Shown piece by piece: positions 13,901 to 24,755 of a stretch of 64,000 nucleotides of DNA. Location of the stretch: the NCBI GenBank assembly GCA_009746045.1, contig RPFO01000072.1, forward strand, positions 2,241,985 to 2,305,984, written 5' to 3'. The notes beneath the pieces are model-generated. The model saw only the letters and a list, made by a program, of their open reading frames with translations. It searched no databases and was not told the origin of the DNA. Position 1 is the first letter of the stretch. Each line of letters starts with the position of its first letter. Both the position numbers and the translations under genes were made by a program. Source of the stretch: Mesostigma viride (Eukaryota > Streptophyta > Mesostigmatophyceae > Mesostigmatales > Mesostigmataceae).

Positions 13901-14130
13901 TTAAAAGGATGTCCAAGCCGGGCTCGAACCCCTTAATAAGAGCGCTAAAAAGCGCGCACGTGCCCGACGCATGACGTGATCCACGACAATAATGAACAGA
14001 TATGGGGACAGGACGCAACCTTGCCACACCCCGTGGTGAAGGGGGAATGGTGGGGTGCTGCCTTCCGCAGTCCGCACTACTGCCTGTGAGCCCTCATACA
14101 GTCGACGAATGGCAGCAATAAACGCTGGTG
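13901..14130 (-). pseudogene. LINE reverse-transcriptase fragment
   Basis: The minus strand encodes IRRLYEGSQAVVRT and GVWQGCVLSPYLFIIVV. These correspond closely to the RT palm of the LINE at 16-21 kb (NLYEGSTTSVRT and GVWQGCVLSPYLFIIVV). Only about 75 residues remain; the catalytic YADD box and both flanks are missing. Residue differences (VDHVM against VEYVM) show it is a related but different copy, in the opposite orientation to LINEs A-C. Confidence 0.85.
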
Positions 14131-14373
14131 AGCATAAGTAAACAGACGTGAGCATAAGTCCTCAGTGCCGGGGACGGGAACATGGGATGGAATGGATGGT
14201 GTAAGCTATCTAGGTCCTAGTTACAGGGTTGTGGGCACCACGGCCCGAATCGCTATGAATGCCATACGCCGGGTCACACGCGGAGCTCCCACAGACTTGG
14301 GGGTGGTCTCCTTCATCACTACTTGCCATCTATCCTTCACTAAGCGATTTTCCTACGCGTCGTAAAAGTATAC

Positions 14374-15075
14374 TAAATGCCGCAAGAAGCTCTCGAGGAC
14401 TCGCTTCACGCTGGACGACGACCTGACCCTGGCCCAGCAACAATGACGACGCGAGCTATGGCCGACCTACCTCCAGCTCCGGCAGAGCGCAGGGGGGCAA
14501 CCGGTATACTGGAGGGGGGACGTCATCCACGCCGACCATAAGCCCTGGCAGGCACCCCCTGCCACCCCAGTCTAGGGAATACAATTAATTAATGGGGGGA
14601 AGATAATCATGGCTATGGAAAGGCTAGGGCATGGCCTCTCAAGGTCCATTAAGCAGCGGCGCCTGCAGCTAGCAGGGCACCTAGCTCGCACCAACCAGGT
14701 AGACACCTCACGTGGCCCCCCCGCAGGAATGCGACTAGCCCAGCCTGGCCGGCACCTCCTGACGTGGGCCGGGCCCAGTGATGTTAGACGCCGCAAGGCC
14801 CGCACCTTCAAAGAACAGCTAGTAGAGGACATGGGGCCTAGGCCTCTCTGTGATTCGAAGAAGATGATGGACAAGGCCAAGTGGGCCCAGGTCATAGAGG
14901 ACAACGAGCCCCCCCCAGTGGGGAAGCGCCCGCGTGTGCAATCCCGTGGGAGGCACGCCAGACAGCTCCCCTAGGGCAGCGTGCGGCTGTCTAGATCGAT
15001 GTTGTAGTTAGAATGCTGTTAGATAGATGTAGTATGTAGCCGATGTAGATAGAGTAGACCGGTAGGACTATTTGC
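14374..15075 (+). mobile_element. LINE A, internally deleted copy
   Basis: Bases 14374-14581 match the 3' end of LINE ORF1 (as at 23609-23810), with a stop where the other copy reads CAG. A short spacer follows. Bases 14635-14975 then match the 3' end of ORF2 (as at 20810-21125). The 3' untranslated tail to 15075 is the same as LINE B's and runs straight into (CATC)n. Most of ORF2, including endonuclease and RT, is deleted. The copy cannot be autonomous but keeps the 3' end that reverse transcriptases normally recognise. Confidence 0.85.
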
Positions 15076-15989
15076 ACCCATCCATCCATCCATCCATCCA
15101 TCCATCCATCCATCCATCCATCCATCCATCCATCCATCCATCCATCCATCCATCCATCCATCCATCCATCCATCCATCCATCCATCCATCCATCCATCCA
15201 TCCATCCATCCATCCATCCATCCATCCATCCATCCATCCATCCATCCATCCATCCATCCATCCATCCATCCATCCATCCATCCATCCATCCATCCATCCA
15301 TCCATCCATCCATCCATCCATCCATCCATCCATCCATCCATCCATCCATCCATCCATCCATCCATCCATCCATCCATCCATCCATCCATCCATCCATCCA
15401 TCCATCCATCCGGCATCCATCCATCCATCCATCCATCCATCCATCCATCCATCCATCCATCCATCCATCCATCCATCCATCCATCCATCCATCCATCCAT
15501 CCATCCATCCATCCATCCATCCATCCATCCATCCATCCATCCATCCATCCATCCATCCATCCATCCATCCATCCATCCATCCATCCATCCATCCATCCAT
15601 CCATCCATCCATCCATCCATCCATCCATCCATCCATCCATCCATCCATCCATCCATCCATCCATCCATCCATCCATCCATCCATCCATCCATCCATCCAT
15701 CCATCCATCCATCCATCCATCCATCCATCCATCCATCCATCCATCCATCCATCCATCCATCCATCCATCCATCCATCCATCCATCCATCCATCCATCCAT
15801 CCATCCATCCATCCATCCATCCATCCATCCATCCATCCATCCATCCATCCATCCATCCATCCATCCATCCATCCATCCATCCATCCATCCATCCATCCAT
15901 CCATCCATCCATCCATCCATCCATCCATCCATCCATCCATCCATCCATCCATCCATCCATCGATGTAACATCCATCCATCCATCCATCG
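15076..15989. repeat. (CATC)n array following LINE A
   Basis: About 220 tetranucleotide units in nearly perfect register, with one interruption (CGGCATCC) near 15411 and two CGATGTAACA interruptions at the right end. It begins exactly at the 3' terminus of LINE A and ends next to the 5' leader of LINE B. His-Pro-Ser-Ile and Trp-Met-Asp-Gly frames over it are artefacts. Confidence 0.98.
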
Positions 15990-16214
15990 ATGTAACACAT
16001 AGCCCTGAGTAACACATAGTCCGTGGCGAGCTATGGCTGCCGAGAATGCTCATAACTTTTACATTCGGGCATGAAATTCGGTCGGGTAAATTGCAGTAGA
16101 AGCGTCTTTTGATGACGAACACGATGATATAATTTTCAGCCGCCATCGCCCAAGATTTAGCGCAATATCACAAAACGCAGCGCAGGCAGGGATCGTATTT
16201 TCCGGAAAGTAGCC

Positions 16215-17556
16215 ATGGCGGAATCACCTTCAGCCGCCTCCCACTCCCCCGCCGATGGGGGGGATTCAGCGCCTCATACCATCACGCAACTAGTCGACGC
16301 TGTGGACACCATTGCGACCCAGCCATCGTCTGCTGATGCCGCCATTAACGTTTCGTCTAAGCGGCATTGCCCCGGCCCCGTCGACGAGATGGAAAGCCAG
16401 ATCCCTCCGCCTGCGGCTCCTTCTTCCAGCGAGGTTTCCCGTGAGACCGACCCCCTTGACGACGACGACGACGACGCCATCGCCGACGCTGAGTTTGACC
16501 CAGCGGACTTCCTGCCTGGCAAGGTTGTTGCCGAGCACCGGTTCTTTTCGCTTACCGCCGAGGAGGCGCGGGCTATCCTGCACCTCATGAACGACAACAA
16601 AACTCCGATCTATTTTCCTAGCACGCTTGGCGAGACCATTTCAGCGGACGAGCTTGCCGACATGGAAGAGCCAGAGCTTCGACTTTCTGTTTTCCTGAGC
16701 CACGCGCAGGCCCCCTGCCTCCGGGCACTCTTTGCCGCTTTCGAGGAGCCGAGCACGGCACCGCCAACACCCCTGATGCTCCCCGGAAGCAGACCTGCAC
16801 AAGCTCAATAAGAAAGTCGCAGACATGGCTGCCCAACTCGGCACCTTGTCCACCGCTATCCGTCAAGACACTGCTGCGCTCCAATCCAGCATTGCCGAGG
16901 TCAAGGCCGCCCTGGCCACACCTCCCCAGCCAGCCGCCCCGCACCCCACCAGCTATGCTAACGTGGTAAAACAGACGGACATTGCCAACCTGATGGAAGA
17001 TGCAGCACGCAGGGGGGCTGCAGCCCACAAGACTGCGTCGAGGAGGACCTGCGCTCACGCAGTATAGTGGTCCGGTATTTCCAGGTCGCACAGCAGCCTG
17101 AAACGGACCTGATGCTAGCGCAACGCCTGTACCACAGCCTCATCGTGGGCAGGCTGCAACTGGGCAACGAACGCATCCGCATTGAGTCGGCAGCCTGGAT
17201 GGCGGGCCAGCCTGGCCCCATCCGGGTGACCTTTGCGAATGTGGCCAGCAAGGTGAAGGTACTCCAGGCCCGCAAGCTCCTAGGCGGGAAGAACGCGCCG
17301 AGCCTCGACGACCTCCTCTCACCGGCCCAGCTAGTCATCAAGAATGGTCTGCTGGGCAGCGACGTGGCGATCAAGGCCAGGCGGAGGCCAGAAGGTCTAC
17401 GTCCGCCTCGTCCACGACACCCCCGTGCTATTCATCAACGGCCAGCGCACGGAGGCGCAGGCTCCTAACAAGCGGCACAAGTCGGGCCGTACCAGGCCCG
17501 CCCCAGCTGCGTCATCATCGTCTACGCACGTCCCGGGTATGGATGGCGCCCGGTAA
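16215..17556 (+). pseudogene. LINE B ORF1 (RNA-binding gag-like protein), frame-broken
   Basis: The reading frame starts MAESPSAASH and runs to 16811. It continues in other frames at 16825-17067 (ending near NVVKQTDIANLMEDAARR), 17067-17390 (VVRYFQVAQQPETDLMLAQR, then RVTFANVASKVKVLQARKLL) and to 17556 (QKVYVRLVHDTPVLFINGQR). Blocks of the form VVRYFQ followed by hydrophobic strands and a Lys-rich helix fit the RRM-like core and C-terminal domain of L1-type ORF1 proteins. The same layout is intact in LINE C. At least three frameshifts have accumulated. The protein would normally coat the LINE RNA in a ribonucleoprotein. Confidence 0.75.
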
Positions 17557-17820
17557 GGGCACACCCTCGCGGCCTCGCGGTACAATAGGCTTTGGGCACA
17601 GCCTTTATAAACAAGCCCCTTTCCATCCTCATGTCGCACCGTGCGAGCATGATCAGGATGCAAGGTCGCCAGGCACGCCACGGTCAACCTTCCCGCCAAT
17701 TTACCAGCCTTACACGCCTCCTAGCCCGCCTTGAGCGGGATGAGGCCCAGTCGACACGCCGGCGACCCCAGCCAGGACGGAGACGACGCATATCCGTCCT
17801 GAAAGAAAGCCTCCATGCGT

Positions 17821-17928
17821 TGACAAGCATTAACCCCAATCGCCACCCTCCCCCCCCCCCCCCCCCCACCCCCACCCCCACCTCCAGCACTACCCTTCTC
17901 CACCCCCACCCCCACCCCCACCCCCCCG
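17821..17928. repeat. C-rich tract between LINE ORFs
   Basis: A run of 17 or so C residues is followed by CCACCCCCACC-type repeats between ORF1 and ORF2 of LINE B. Such a tract is a likely site of sequencing or replication slippage and may separate translation of the two ORFs. Confidence 0.75.
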
Positions 17929-17934
17929 CTAATA

Positions 17935-20900
17935 GGGCAACGGCCCATTCTTGGTATTGCAAGTTTTAACGTGCGCACCCTCCCTGCAGATCCTTCTACG
18001 AGCGGCGGCACCCCAGCACGCCAACGCGTCGACGAGCTGATCGCCCTGTGCGCCGACAACAAGATCGCTGTTCTTGGAGTCCAGGAGCACCGACGCACCG
18101 TTGACCCTCAGCACGCGGTCAACGGTCTGCTGGTCGACGACCTGCGGCAGGCTGGCGGTTCCACTATGGTGGCGGCGACGCGCCGGGCCAAGGTGGTGTG
18201 GGCCTCTTGTGCTCGCCGGCAGCATCAGAGCAGCTCCAGTCCATCGTGCTGCGGTCCCCGCGTGTGCTAGTGGCCACTTTTTCGGCCACTGAGGGCCATT
18301 CACACCACACGCTAACCGTTATCGTGGGATATGCACCACATGCGGGTCGAGCTCAGGCGGAACGTGAGGCCTTCTTCGACGCCCTCAAGGAGGAGGAGGC
18401 CAACATCCCAGCTCGGCACTTCCTGGTTATGCTGCTCGACGCCAACGCCACGCTGCCAGTTGGCACTGGGGGCGCTCAGTATTCCCCAACCAACACGACA
18501 GCCAACGGTAACACGCCTTTATTTGCGAATCTGCTGGCAGAATCTGCGCTGGTTGCATGCAATGCTTCTTTCGCACGCCCCGCTGAGCAGCTGGCCACCT
18601 TTTTTGGGCCGTCGGATCGGGTGGTGTGCCTTGATTATGTCTGCGTACGTCGGGCTCAGCGCCCCTCAGTTGTCGATGCTCGCGTCCTGCAAGATTCTGT
18701 CAGCACGGTGGAATCTGATCATCGTCTCGTGCTCGCTCGCATCAGATTGCGGTTTCCTGGGGTGAAACCGTCGCGACAGCTGGCACCTCAGCCAGATCTG
18801 AAAGTGCTCCGGATTGTGCTGAAGGATGCCGACAAGATGTCAGCAGAAGAGCAGGCCGCTATGTCGCACAGGGATGATTTCCTGGCCGTATTCGACGCCG
18901 GGGGCAGCCGACAGCAGTTACACGCCATTCCGCCGCCGGGGGATATTTCAGTGATCCTCCGTGGTGTCGCCGCCAAGTATCGCCTGGCTGCCCGCACCCT
19001 CCCCACCTTGCCTCCGCGTCGGCAGCTTGCTGTCCACCGTCACGCACCGACAGTGGTCGCCGCCAGGCAGATGCTCCGCCGCAACAGAGATCCGATCGCC
19101 AAACCTGGGCTGCAAGCAGCTCTGAGGGCCGCCTACGAGCAGGCTGAGAAGGCAGATGCTCAGCAGATGGTCAAGGACCTGCGCAGCTGCCAGCAGAAGC
19201 ACGACGGCAAGGGGGCCTGGTTCTGGTACAAGCGCCTCGGGCACCCGGACGGCCTCGGCCGGCCCCACCGCCACGACGTCCCCGGCGCCCCAGCCAAGCG
19301 GCTTCGTACCTGGGCCACGGCCACGGCCGAGGTCGTGGGGACAGCTGCGCCGCCCCCACCCCTGCTCCCAGCCGCCGCCGCCCGCCCGGCCGCCCTGGCC
19401 GGCCCCGCAGGGCCCCCGGCCCCGCCTAGGTCAGCGGCGGACTACCTAGTCCCCCCGCTGGTCGGCCCACTTGGCGACCCGTCTGACATGCCTCCTTTCA
19501 CCTCTCGCGAGGTCACGGAGGCGGTCCAGCGCCTGCGTTATGACGCAGCCACCGGCTCTGACGAGATTCCGGCCGCAGTTGTAAAACTTGCAGCCGAATT
19601 CGAGGACACAGGTGTTATGCTGCTCTTCCGGGACATCTGCAACCGCCTTCTGCTGTCGTCGCAACCACCTCCAGCGGCCTGGCAACACAGTTTTCGCACG
19701 ATGCTGTACAAGAACAAGGGGTCGCCTGCCGACCCCGGCAACTACAGAGGGGTGTGCATTCAAAGTGCCCCCCTCAAGCTTCTTATGCGGCTCATCCTGA
19801 ACCGCCTGCGCACGGCCCTGGACGGTCACCTCAGCGAGACTCAGCACGGCTTCCGTTCAGGTCGCAACACAGTACAGGCGCTCTTCGCTACTCGCCGACT
19901 GGTGGAGGAACTGCAACGCCTTCAGCCTGGTGAGTCCCCTTTGCACCTTGTGCTGGTGGACTTCATCAAAGCCTTCGATTCGGTTTTCTGGCCTGCGCTT
20001 TGGGACATCCTCGAGTTGTTCCGGATCCCCCGCCCCCTGATTGCTGTCATCCGCAACCTGTATGAAGGGTCCACCACTTCGGTGCGCACTTCTTACGGGA
20101 CCACGCCCCCATGCCCTTTACAGAAGGGTGTGTGGCAGGGCTGCGTGCTGTCGCCCTACCTGTTCATTATTGTTGTCGAATACGTAATGATTCAGGCGCG
20201 CAAGCGATTTGCCCGCATCGTGGGCAGGGAACCAGGAGTGCAGGTTGCTAACAAATTCTGGCATGGCGGTGCGGACACGGAGATTCGGCTAGCAGACATC
20301 ATTTACGCAGACGACACCACCCTCTTCGAGGACACTGAGCACGTGCAGACATGGCTTGACTGCCTGGCTCTCGAGGCCCGTGCAGTGGGGCTTGAGGTCA
20401 GCAAGAAGACAGAGGCCCTGGCGGTTGGGCTCACCACCCAGCGCCGCCCCTCTATCTCCTAGACGGCTCTCGAGTCCTGTATCGGGACCGCGTTAAGCTG
20501 CTGGGCAGCCTGCTCCCTAGCTGCGAGGTGATGTGGACCACCGCATCTCCCTCGCCTGGCACGCTTTACGCCAGTACCGGGCCCTGTGGCGCAAGCCCCT
20601 GGGCAAGATCGAGAAACAGGACCTGTTCAAGGTCCTCGTCCTTCCTGTTCTCACGTATGGCGCCGAGACGTGGACCCTCACCGCCGACCTGGCCCGCAAG
20701 CTGGACGGCGCGGTCACCAGCATGCTGCGTTCCATTTTCAGAGTAGGATATGCTGCTCATGTCCGCAATGAGGACCTGTACCAGGGCATGCCCTATATCA
20801 CCAGCACAATTAAGCAACGCCGCCTGCAGCTAGTAGGGCACCTAGCTCGCACCAACCAGGTAGACACCTCACGTGGCCCCCCCGCAGGACTGCGACCAGC

Positions 20901-21129
20901 CCAGCCTGGCCGGCACCTCCTGACGTGGGCTGGGCCCAGTGATGTTAGACGCCGCAAGGCCCGCACCTTCAAAGAACAGCTAGTAGAGGACATGGGGGGC
21001 CTAGGCCTCTCCGTGATTTGGAAGAAGATGATGGACAAGGCCAAGTGGGCCCAGGTCATAGAGGACAACGAGCCCCCCCCAGTGGGGAAGCGCCCGCGTG
21101 TGCAATCCCGCGGGAGGCACGCTAGATAG
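17935..21129 (+). pseudogene. LINE B ORF2: APE endonuclease plus reverse transcriptase, frame-broken
   Basis: The endonuclease starts near ILGIASFNVRTLPAD (17960) with VLGVQEHR. The frame shifts at about 18190-18210 and continues with GLLCSPAASEQ, MLLDANATLPVG and the catalytic SDHRLVLARIRL (about 18718). The RT follows from about 19490: PPAAWQHSFRTMLYKNKG, QHGFRSGRNTVQALF, LVDFIKAFDSVFW, KGVWQGCVLSPYLF and the catalytic box IIYADDTTLFED (about 20305). The frame stops at 20460, but the C-terminal region resumes out of frame at about 20530 (VLPVLTYGAETWTL) and ends at 21129. Endonuclease nicks the target and RT copies the LINE RNA there (target-primed reverse transcription). Two frame breaks make this copy defective. 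Confidence 0.88.
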
Positions 21130-21240
21130 CTCCCCCTAGGGCAGCGTGCGGCTGCCTAGATAGATGATGTAGTTAGAATGTTGTTAGATAGATGTAGTAT
21201 GTAGCCAATGTAGATAGATTAGACCGGTAGGAATGTGTGC

Positions 21241-22309
21241 ACCCATCCATCCATCCATCGGGGTTAATGCTCCGTGACTCCCCAACGGGAGCACGAGTCT
21301 AATTAATTAATTAATTAATTAATTAATCCATCCATCCATCCATCCATCCATCCATCCATCCATCCATCCATCCATCCATCCATCCATCCATCCATCCATC
21401 CATCCATCCATCCATCCATCCATCCATCCATCCATCCATCCATCCATCCATCCATCCATCCATCCATCCATCCATCCATCCATCCATCCATCCATCCATC
21501 CATCCATCCATCCATCCATCCATCCATCCATCCATCCATCCATCCATCCATCCATCCATCCATCCATCCATCCATCCATCCATCCATCCATCCATCCATC
21601 CATCCATCCATCCATCCATCCATCCATCCATCCATCCATCCATCCATCCATCCATCCATCCATCCATCCATCCATCCATCCATCCATCCATCCATCCATC
21701 CATCCATCCATCCATCCATCCATCCATCCATCCATCCATCCATCCATCCATCCATCCATCCATCCATCCATCCATCCATCCATCCATCCATCCATCCATC
21801 CATCCATCCATCCATCCATCCATCCATCCATCCATCCATCCATCCATCCATCCATCCATCCATCCATCCATCCATCCATCCATCCATCCATCCATCCATC
21901 CATCCATCCATCCATCCATCCATCCATCCATCCATCCATCCATCCATCCATCCATCCATCCATCCATCCATCCATCCATCCATCCATCCATCCATCCATC
22001 CATCCATCCATCCATCCATCCATCCATCCATCCATCCATCCATCCATCCATCCATCCATCCATCCATCCATCCATCCATCCATCCATCCATCCATCCATC
22101 CATCCATCCATCCATCCATCCATCCATCCATCCATCCATCCATCCATCCATCCATCCATCCATCCATCCATCCATCCATCCATCCATCCATCCATCCATC
22201 CATCCATCCATCCATCCATCCATCCATCCATCCATCCATCCATCCATCCATCCATCCATCCATCCATCCATCCATCCATCCATCCATCCATCCATCCATC
22301 CATCCATCC
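21241..22309. repeat. (CATC)n array following LINE B, with hairpin and (TTAA)n insert
   Basis: LINE B ends in four CATC units. A 40-bp unit follows, with an imperfect hairpin (CGTGACTCCC, loop CAAC, GGGAGCACG), then (TTAA)n at 21299-21326. The main array of about 245 CATC units runs from 21327 to 22309 and stops at the 5' leader of LINE C. The hairpin unit recurs after (CATC)n at 24316. Confidence 0.97.
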
Positions 22310-23827
22310 CGCCAGCCACGAGCCACGAGGTAGCCATGGCTGACGGCGGAGCTCATAACTTTCACGTTTGAGCCCCAAATTCAGCTGTGAATATCACTAT
22401 CGCTTCGTCTTTCTAAGACGCACATGCTGATATAATTTTCCGAATCTAACACGCAATATATGACGAGCAAACGTCCTTTGACGCAACGCAGTTTGGCGGA
22501 TGCGCTCGCCCATGAAAATGCGGCAGCTGCGGCTGCAGCTTCGCCATCAGGTCCGGTAGACAGCGGTGACACTAGTCGTGCACTGGTGGCCACCCAGCAA
22601 CCTCCCGGGCTTAATGCCTCGCCATCGGCATCGCCTGACCCGAAACGCACCCGCCCAGCCGACAAAACAGGATGGTCCCGCCCCTCGGAACCGCGCTTTC
22701 GGCCCCACCCTTTCAAGGTCGATGATCACGACTGGAACAACCTGTCTCCTTACGATGCTATGGACTGCATCTTCTACGGGGACTACGCCTCGCTTTACGA
22801 CCTGTGCCTCCATCTTTACGACCAAGGTCGCCTCATCGGCAGCAACGGCAGCCGCTGGCAAACCCACGGCGCCCTGCTTGGCTGCCCCCGCCCCCAGCTC
22901 CAGCACACCATCCTCAACTCCCTTCTCGAGCGCTCTGACGACGAGATCTGGGCTCCATCCATCTCCGCCCCCACCCTCCGTTCCATCCTCACGGAAGCCT
23001 TTCAGCAGCACGTGACCCCCCTTGCTGCTGACGTCGCAGCAATGGGTGGCACGCTGGCTGCTGAACTTCCTCACATTTCCGCCGCTGCCGCCTCCACCTC
23101 CACTGCCATTTCCGCCTCCACTGCCGACATCAAAGCCCAGCTCCTCGACCTCGACCAACGCCTTCAAGCCACCGCCAACGCCCTTGAGAGCTTGCATGAC
23201 ACCGCCGGCCTCACCGCCCAGGCGGTGAAGGACATCGCCGCCCAGCCGGCGTCTGCTGGCCCGGCCGGCGATGCTCCCTCCACCTGGGCGGACTTGCTTA
23301 AGCAGCACACCACCTCCACCACCTCCACCATCTCGGCACAACTCAAGCAACAAGCCCTCGACCTTCGCGAGGAAACCGACATCGCCCGGCGCAGCCACAA
23401 TGTCATCGTCAAGCACTTCGACCAGCCGGCAGGTGAGACCTCCACGACCCTTCTTGAGGCATTTAAGCGCGACATTCTTGCCCCCATGCTACTCACTGGT
23501 GAGCTGGACATGTCGGCTGTCCGCCTCCCCCGCGCGCGGGGGAAGGCTGGCCCGGCACCCGTGCTCCTCACCTTTAAGTACATGGCGGACAAGCTGTCGT
23601 TCCTTAAATGCCGCAAGAAGCTCTCGAGGACTCGCTTCACGCTGGACGACGACTTGACCCTGGCCCAGCAACAGCGGCGACGCGAGCTATGGCCGGCCTA
23701 CCTTCAGCTCCGGCACAGCGCAGGGGGGAAGCCGGTATACTGGAGGGGGCGGTCATCCACGTTGACCACAAGCCCTGGCAGCCCCCTCCTGCCACCCCAG
23801 ACTAGGGAATTCATACCAGTAGTGTAG
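22310..23827 (+). mobile_element. LINE C, leader plus ORF1 only
   Basis: The leader (22310-22459) resembles that of LINE B, and an intact ORF1 follows. After 23827 the sequence changes into an unrelated fold-back region, so ORF2 is absent. LINE A's ORF1 remnant breaks off at the equivalent point, just after CTAGGGAAT. The shared breakpoint suggests either a non-autonomous family with this structure or a preferred breakage site. Confidence 0.82.
22460..23827 (+). CDS. LINE C ORF1, L1-type RNA-binding protein (intact frame)
   Basis: This is a 455-residue retrotransposon protein. Residues 1-70 are Ala/Pro-rich. The middle (about 170-290) is Ala/Thr/Ser-rich with heptad-like spacing (LLDLDQRLQATANALESL), plausibly a coiled coil. 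The RRM-like core begins at NVIVKHFDQPAG (about 313) and continues through VLLTFKYMADKLSFLKCRKK. The C-terminal block TRFTLDDDLTLAQQQRRREL is characteristic of L1 ORF1 proteins. It would bind LINE RNA and act as a nucleic-acid chaperone. It starts at the first ATG after the leader. It is the only uninterrupted LINE frame in the window, so it could be expressed and could serve partner elements in trans. Confidence 0.85.
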   Translation: MTSKRPLTQRSLADALAHENAAAAAAASPSGPVDSGDTSRALVATQQPPGLNASPSASPDPKRTRPADKTGWSRPSEPRFRPHPFKVDDHDWNNLSPYDAMDCIFYGDYASLYDLCLHLYDQGRLIGSNGSRWQTHGALLGCPRPQLQHTILNSLLERSDDEIWAPSISAPTLRSILTEAFQQHVTPLAADVAAMGGTLAAELPHISAAAASTSTAISASTADIKAQLLDLDQRLQATANALESLHDTAGLTAQAVKDIAAQPASAGPAGDAPSTWADLLKQHTTSTTSTISAQLKQQALDLREETDIARRSHNVIVKHFDQPAGETSTTLLEAFKRDILAPMLLTGELDMSAVRLPRARGKAGPAPVLLTFKYMADKLSFLKCRKKLSRTRFTLDDDLTLAQQQRRRELWPAYLQLRHSAGGKPVYWRGRSSTLTTSPGSPLLPPQTREFIPVV

Positions 23828-23879
23828 ATTAGTCAGGCTTAGCCTAGCATGTGGCCCACGCGCATGTGCGCCCATAATG

Positions 23880-24755
23880 GCCCCCATGGATGTTGTCTAC
23901 AGGATTTAGCCAAGCCCTGCCTATAACGGGACCCCCATGGATGTTGCATTAAGAATTTCGCCATGCTATGCCATGCAGAGAGATGCTCTCTGTAGAGAAG
24001 CCATGTCCTAGCTCTTGTATAGCCATGATGATCTTCCCCACCTATGACAGGCTCCCCTTCGCTGGGTGTTGCCTGAAACTCTGGGTGGTGCAGGTGCCCT
24101 AGTGCACCTAGAGCAAGTGTTGTTTACATTCCCACCCTTGCAGGAAGTAGCTTAGAATGTATGATAGGCCATATGCCCCTTCTCTGGGCTATGTGCTACA
24201 TATACTCCCAACGGAGTTATGTTACAATTCAATTCAATCCATCCATCCATCCATCCATCCATCCATCCATCCATCCATCCATCCATCCATCCATCCATCC
24301 ATCCATCCATCCATCGGGGTTAATGCTCCGTGACTCCCCAAAGGGAGCACGAGTCTAATTAATTAATGGCCTCTCAAAAAAAATATTAATTAATTAGGAA
24401 CATCACTCCGTTGGGAGTCACTGTAGCACATATCCCTGAGAAGGGGCATATGGCTTTTAATACATCCTAGGCTACTTCATGCAAGGGTGGGAATGTAAGC
24501 TACCCTTGCTCTAGGTGCACCAGGGCACCGGCACCACCATGCTGTCTCAGGTTCAACCCGCCTAAGGGGGGGATCCTGGCACGGGGGAGGAAGATCATCA
24601 TGGCTATATACAGATCTCCTTTGCGGCCGTTCCATGGTTAGATGTTTTTTTTGGGACCCCCATGGATGTTGCATTAAGACTTTAGCCATGCTATGCCTAT
24701 GCAGAGAGATGCTCTCTGTCGAGAAGCCATGCCCTAGCCCTTGTATATCAAAGAG
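23880..24755. repeat. Fold-back element: about 210-bp inverted arms around (CATC)n
   Basis: The left arm (about 24005-24225) is the imperfect reverse complement of the right arm (about 24396-24620). Shared blocks include GTAGCACATA, GCAAGGGTGGGAATGTAA and TTGCTCTAGGTGCAC with their complements. Between the arms lie (CATC)n at 24236-24316, the LINE-associated hairpin unit and a TTAATTAA tract. A further segment at 23930-24020 (GACCCCCATGGATGTTGCAT onward) recurs as a direct repeat at 24655-24745. Part of the arm sequence also occurs in the spacer of LINE A (14592-14640). Confidence 0.85.
24236..24316. repeat. (CATC)n, about 20 units
   Basis: A short CATC array at the centre of the fold-back element, followed directly by the hairpin unit also seen at 21260-21298. 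It is the third place in the window where (CATC)n adjoins LINE-related sequence. Confidence 0.97.

Larger units (their letters stand above)
16010..21240 (+). mobile_element. LINE B, near full-length non-LTR retrotransposon
   Basis: Order: 5' leader (about 16010-16214), ORF1 (16215-17556, frame-broken), spacer with C-rich tract, ORF2 (about 17935-21129, frame-broken), 3' untranslated tail (21130-21240), then (CATC)n. The leader is similar to the sequence before ORF1 of LINE C (22310-22459), which marks the 5' end. Apurinic-like endonuclease plus YADD reverse transcriptase and an L1-type ORF1 place it among APE-type (L1-like) LINEs. Several frameshifts make this copy probably inactive. Confidence 0.88.

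Noticed and set aside
15076-22309. Very long open frames of His-Pro-Ser-Ile or Trp-Met-Asp-Gly repeats
   Set aside because: They are open in several frames on both strands only because the 4-bp (CATC)n unit lacks stops; no start context, splice signal or non-repeat domain accompanies them.
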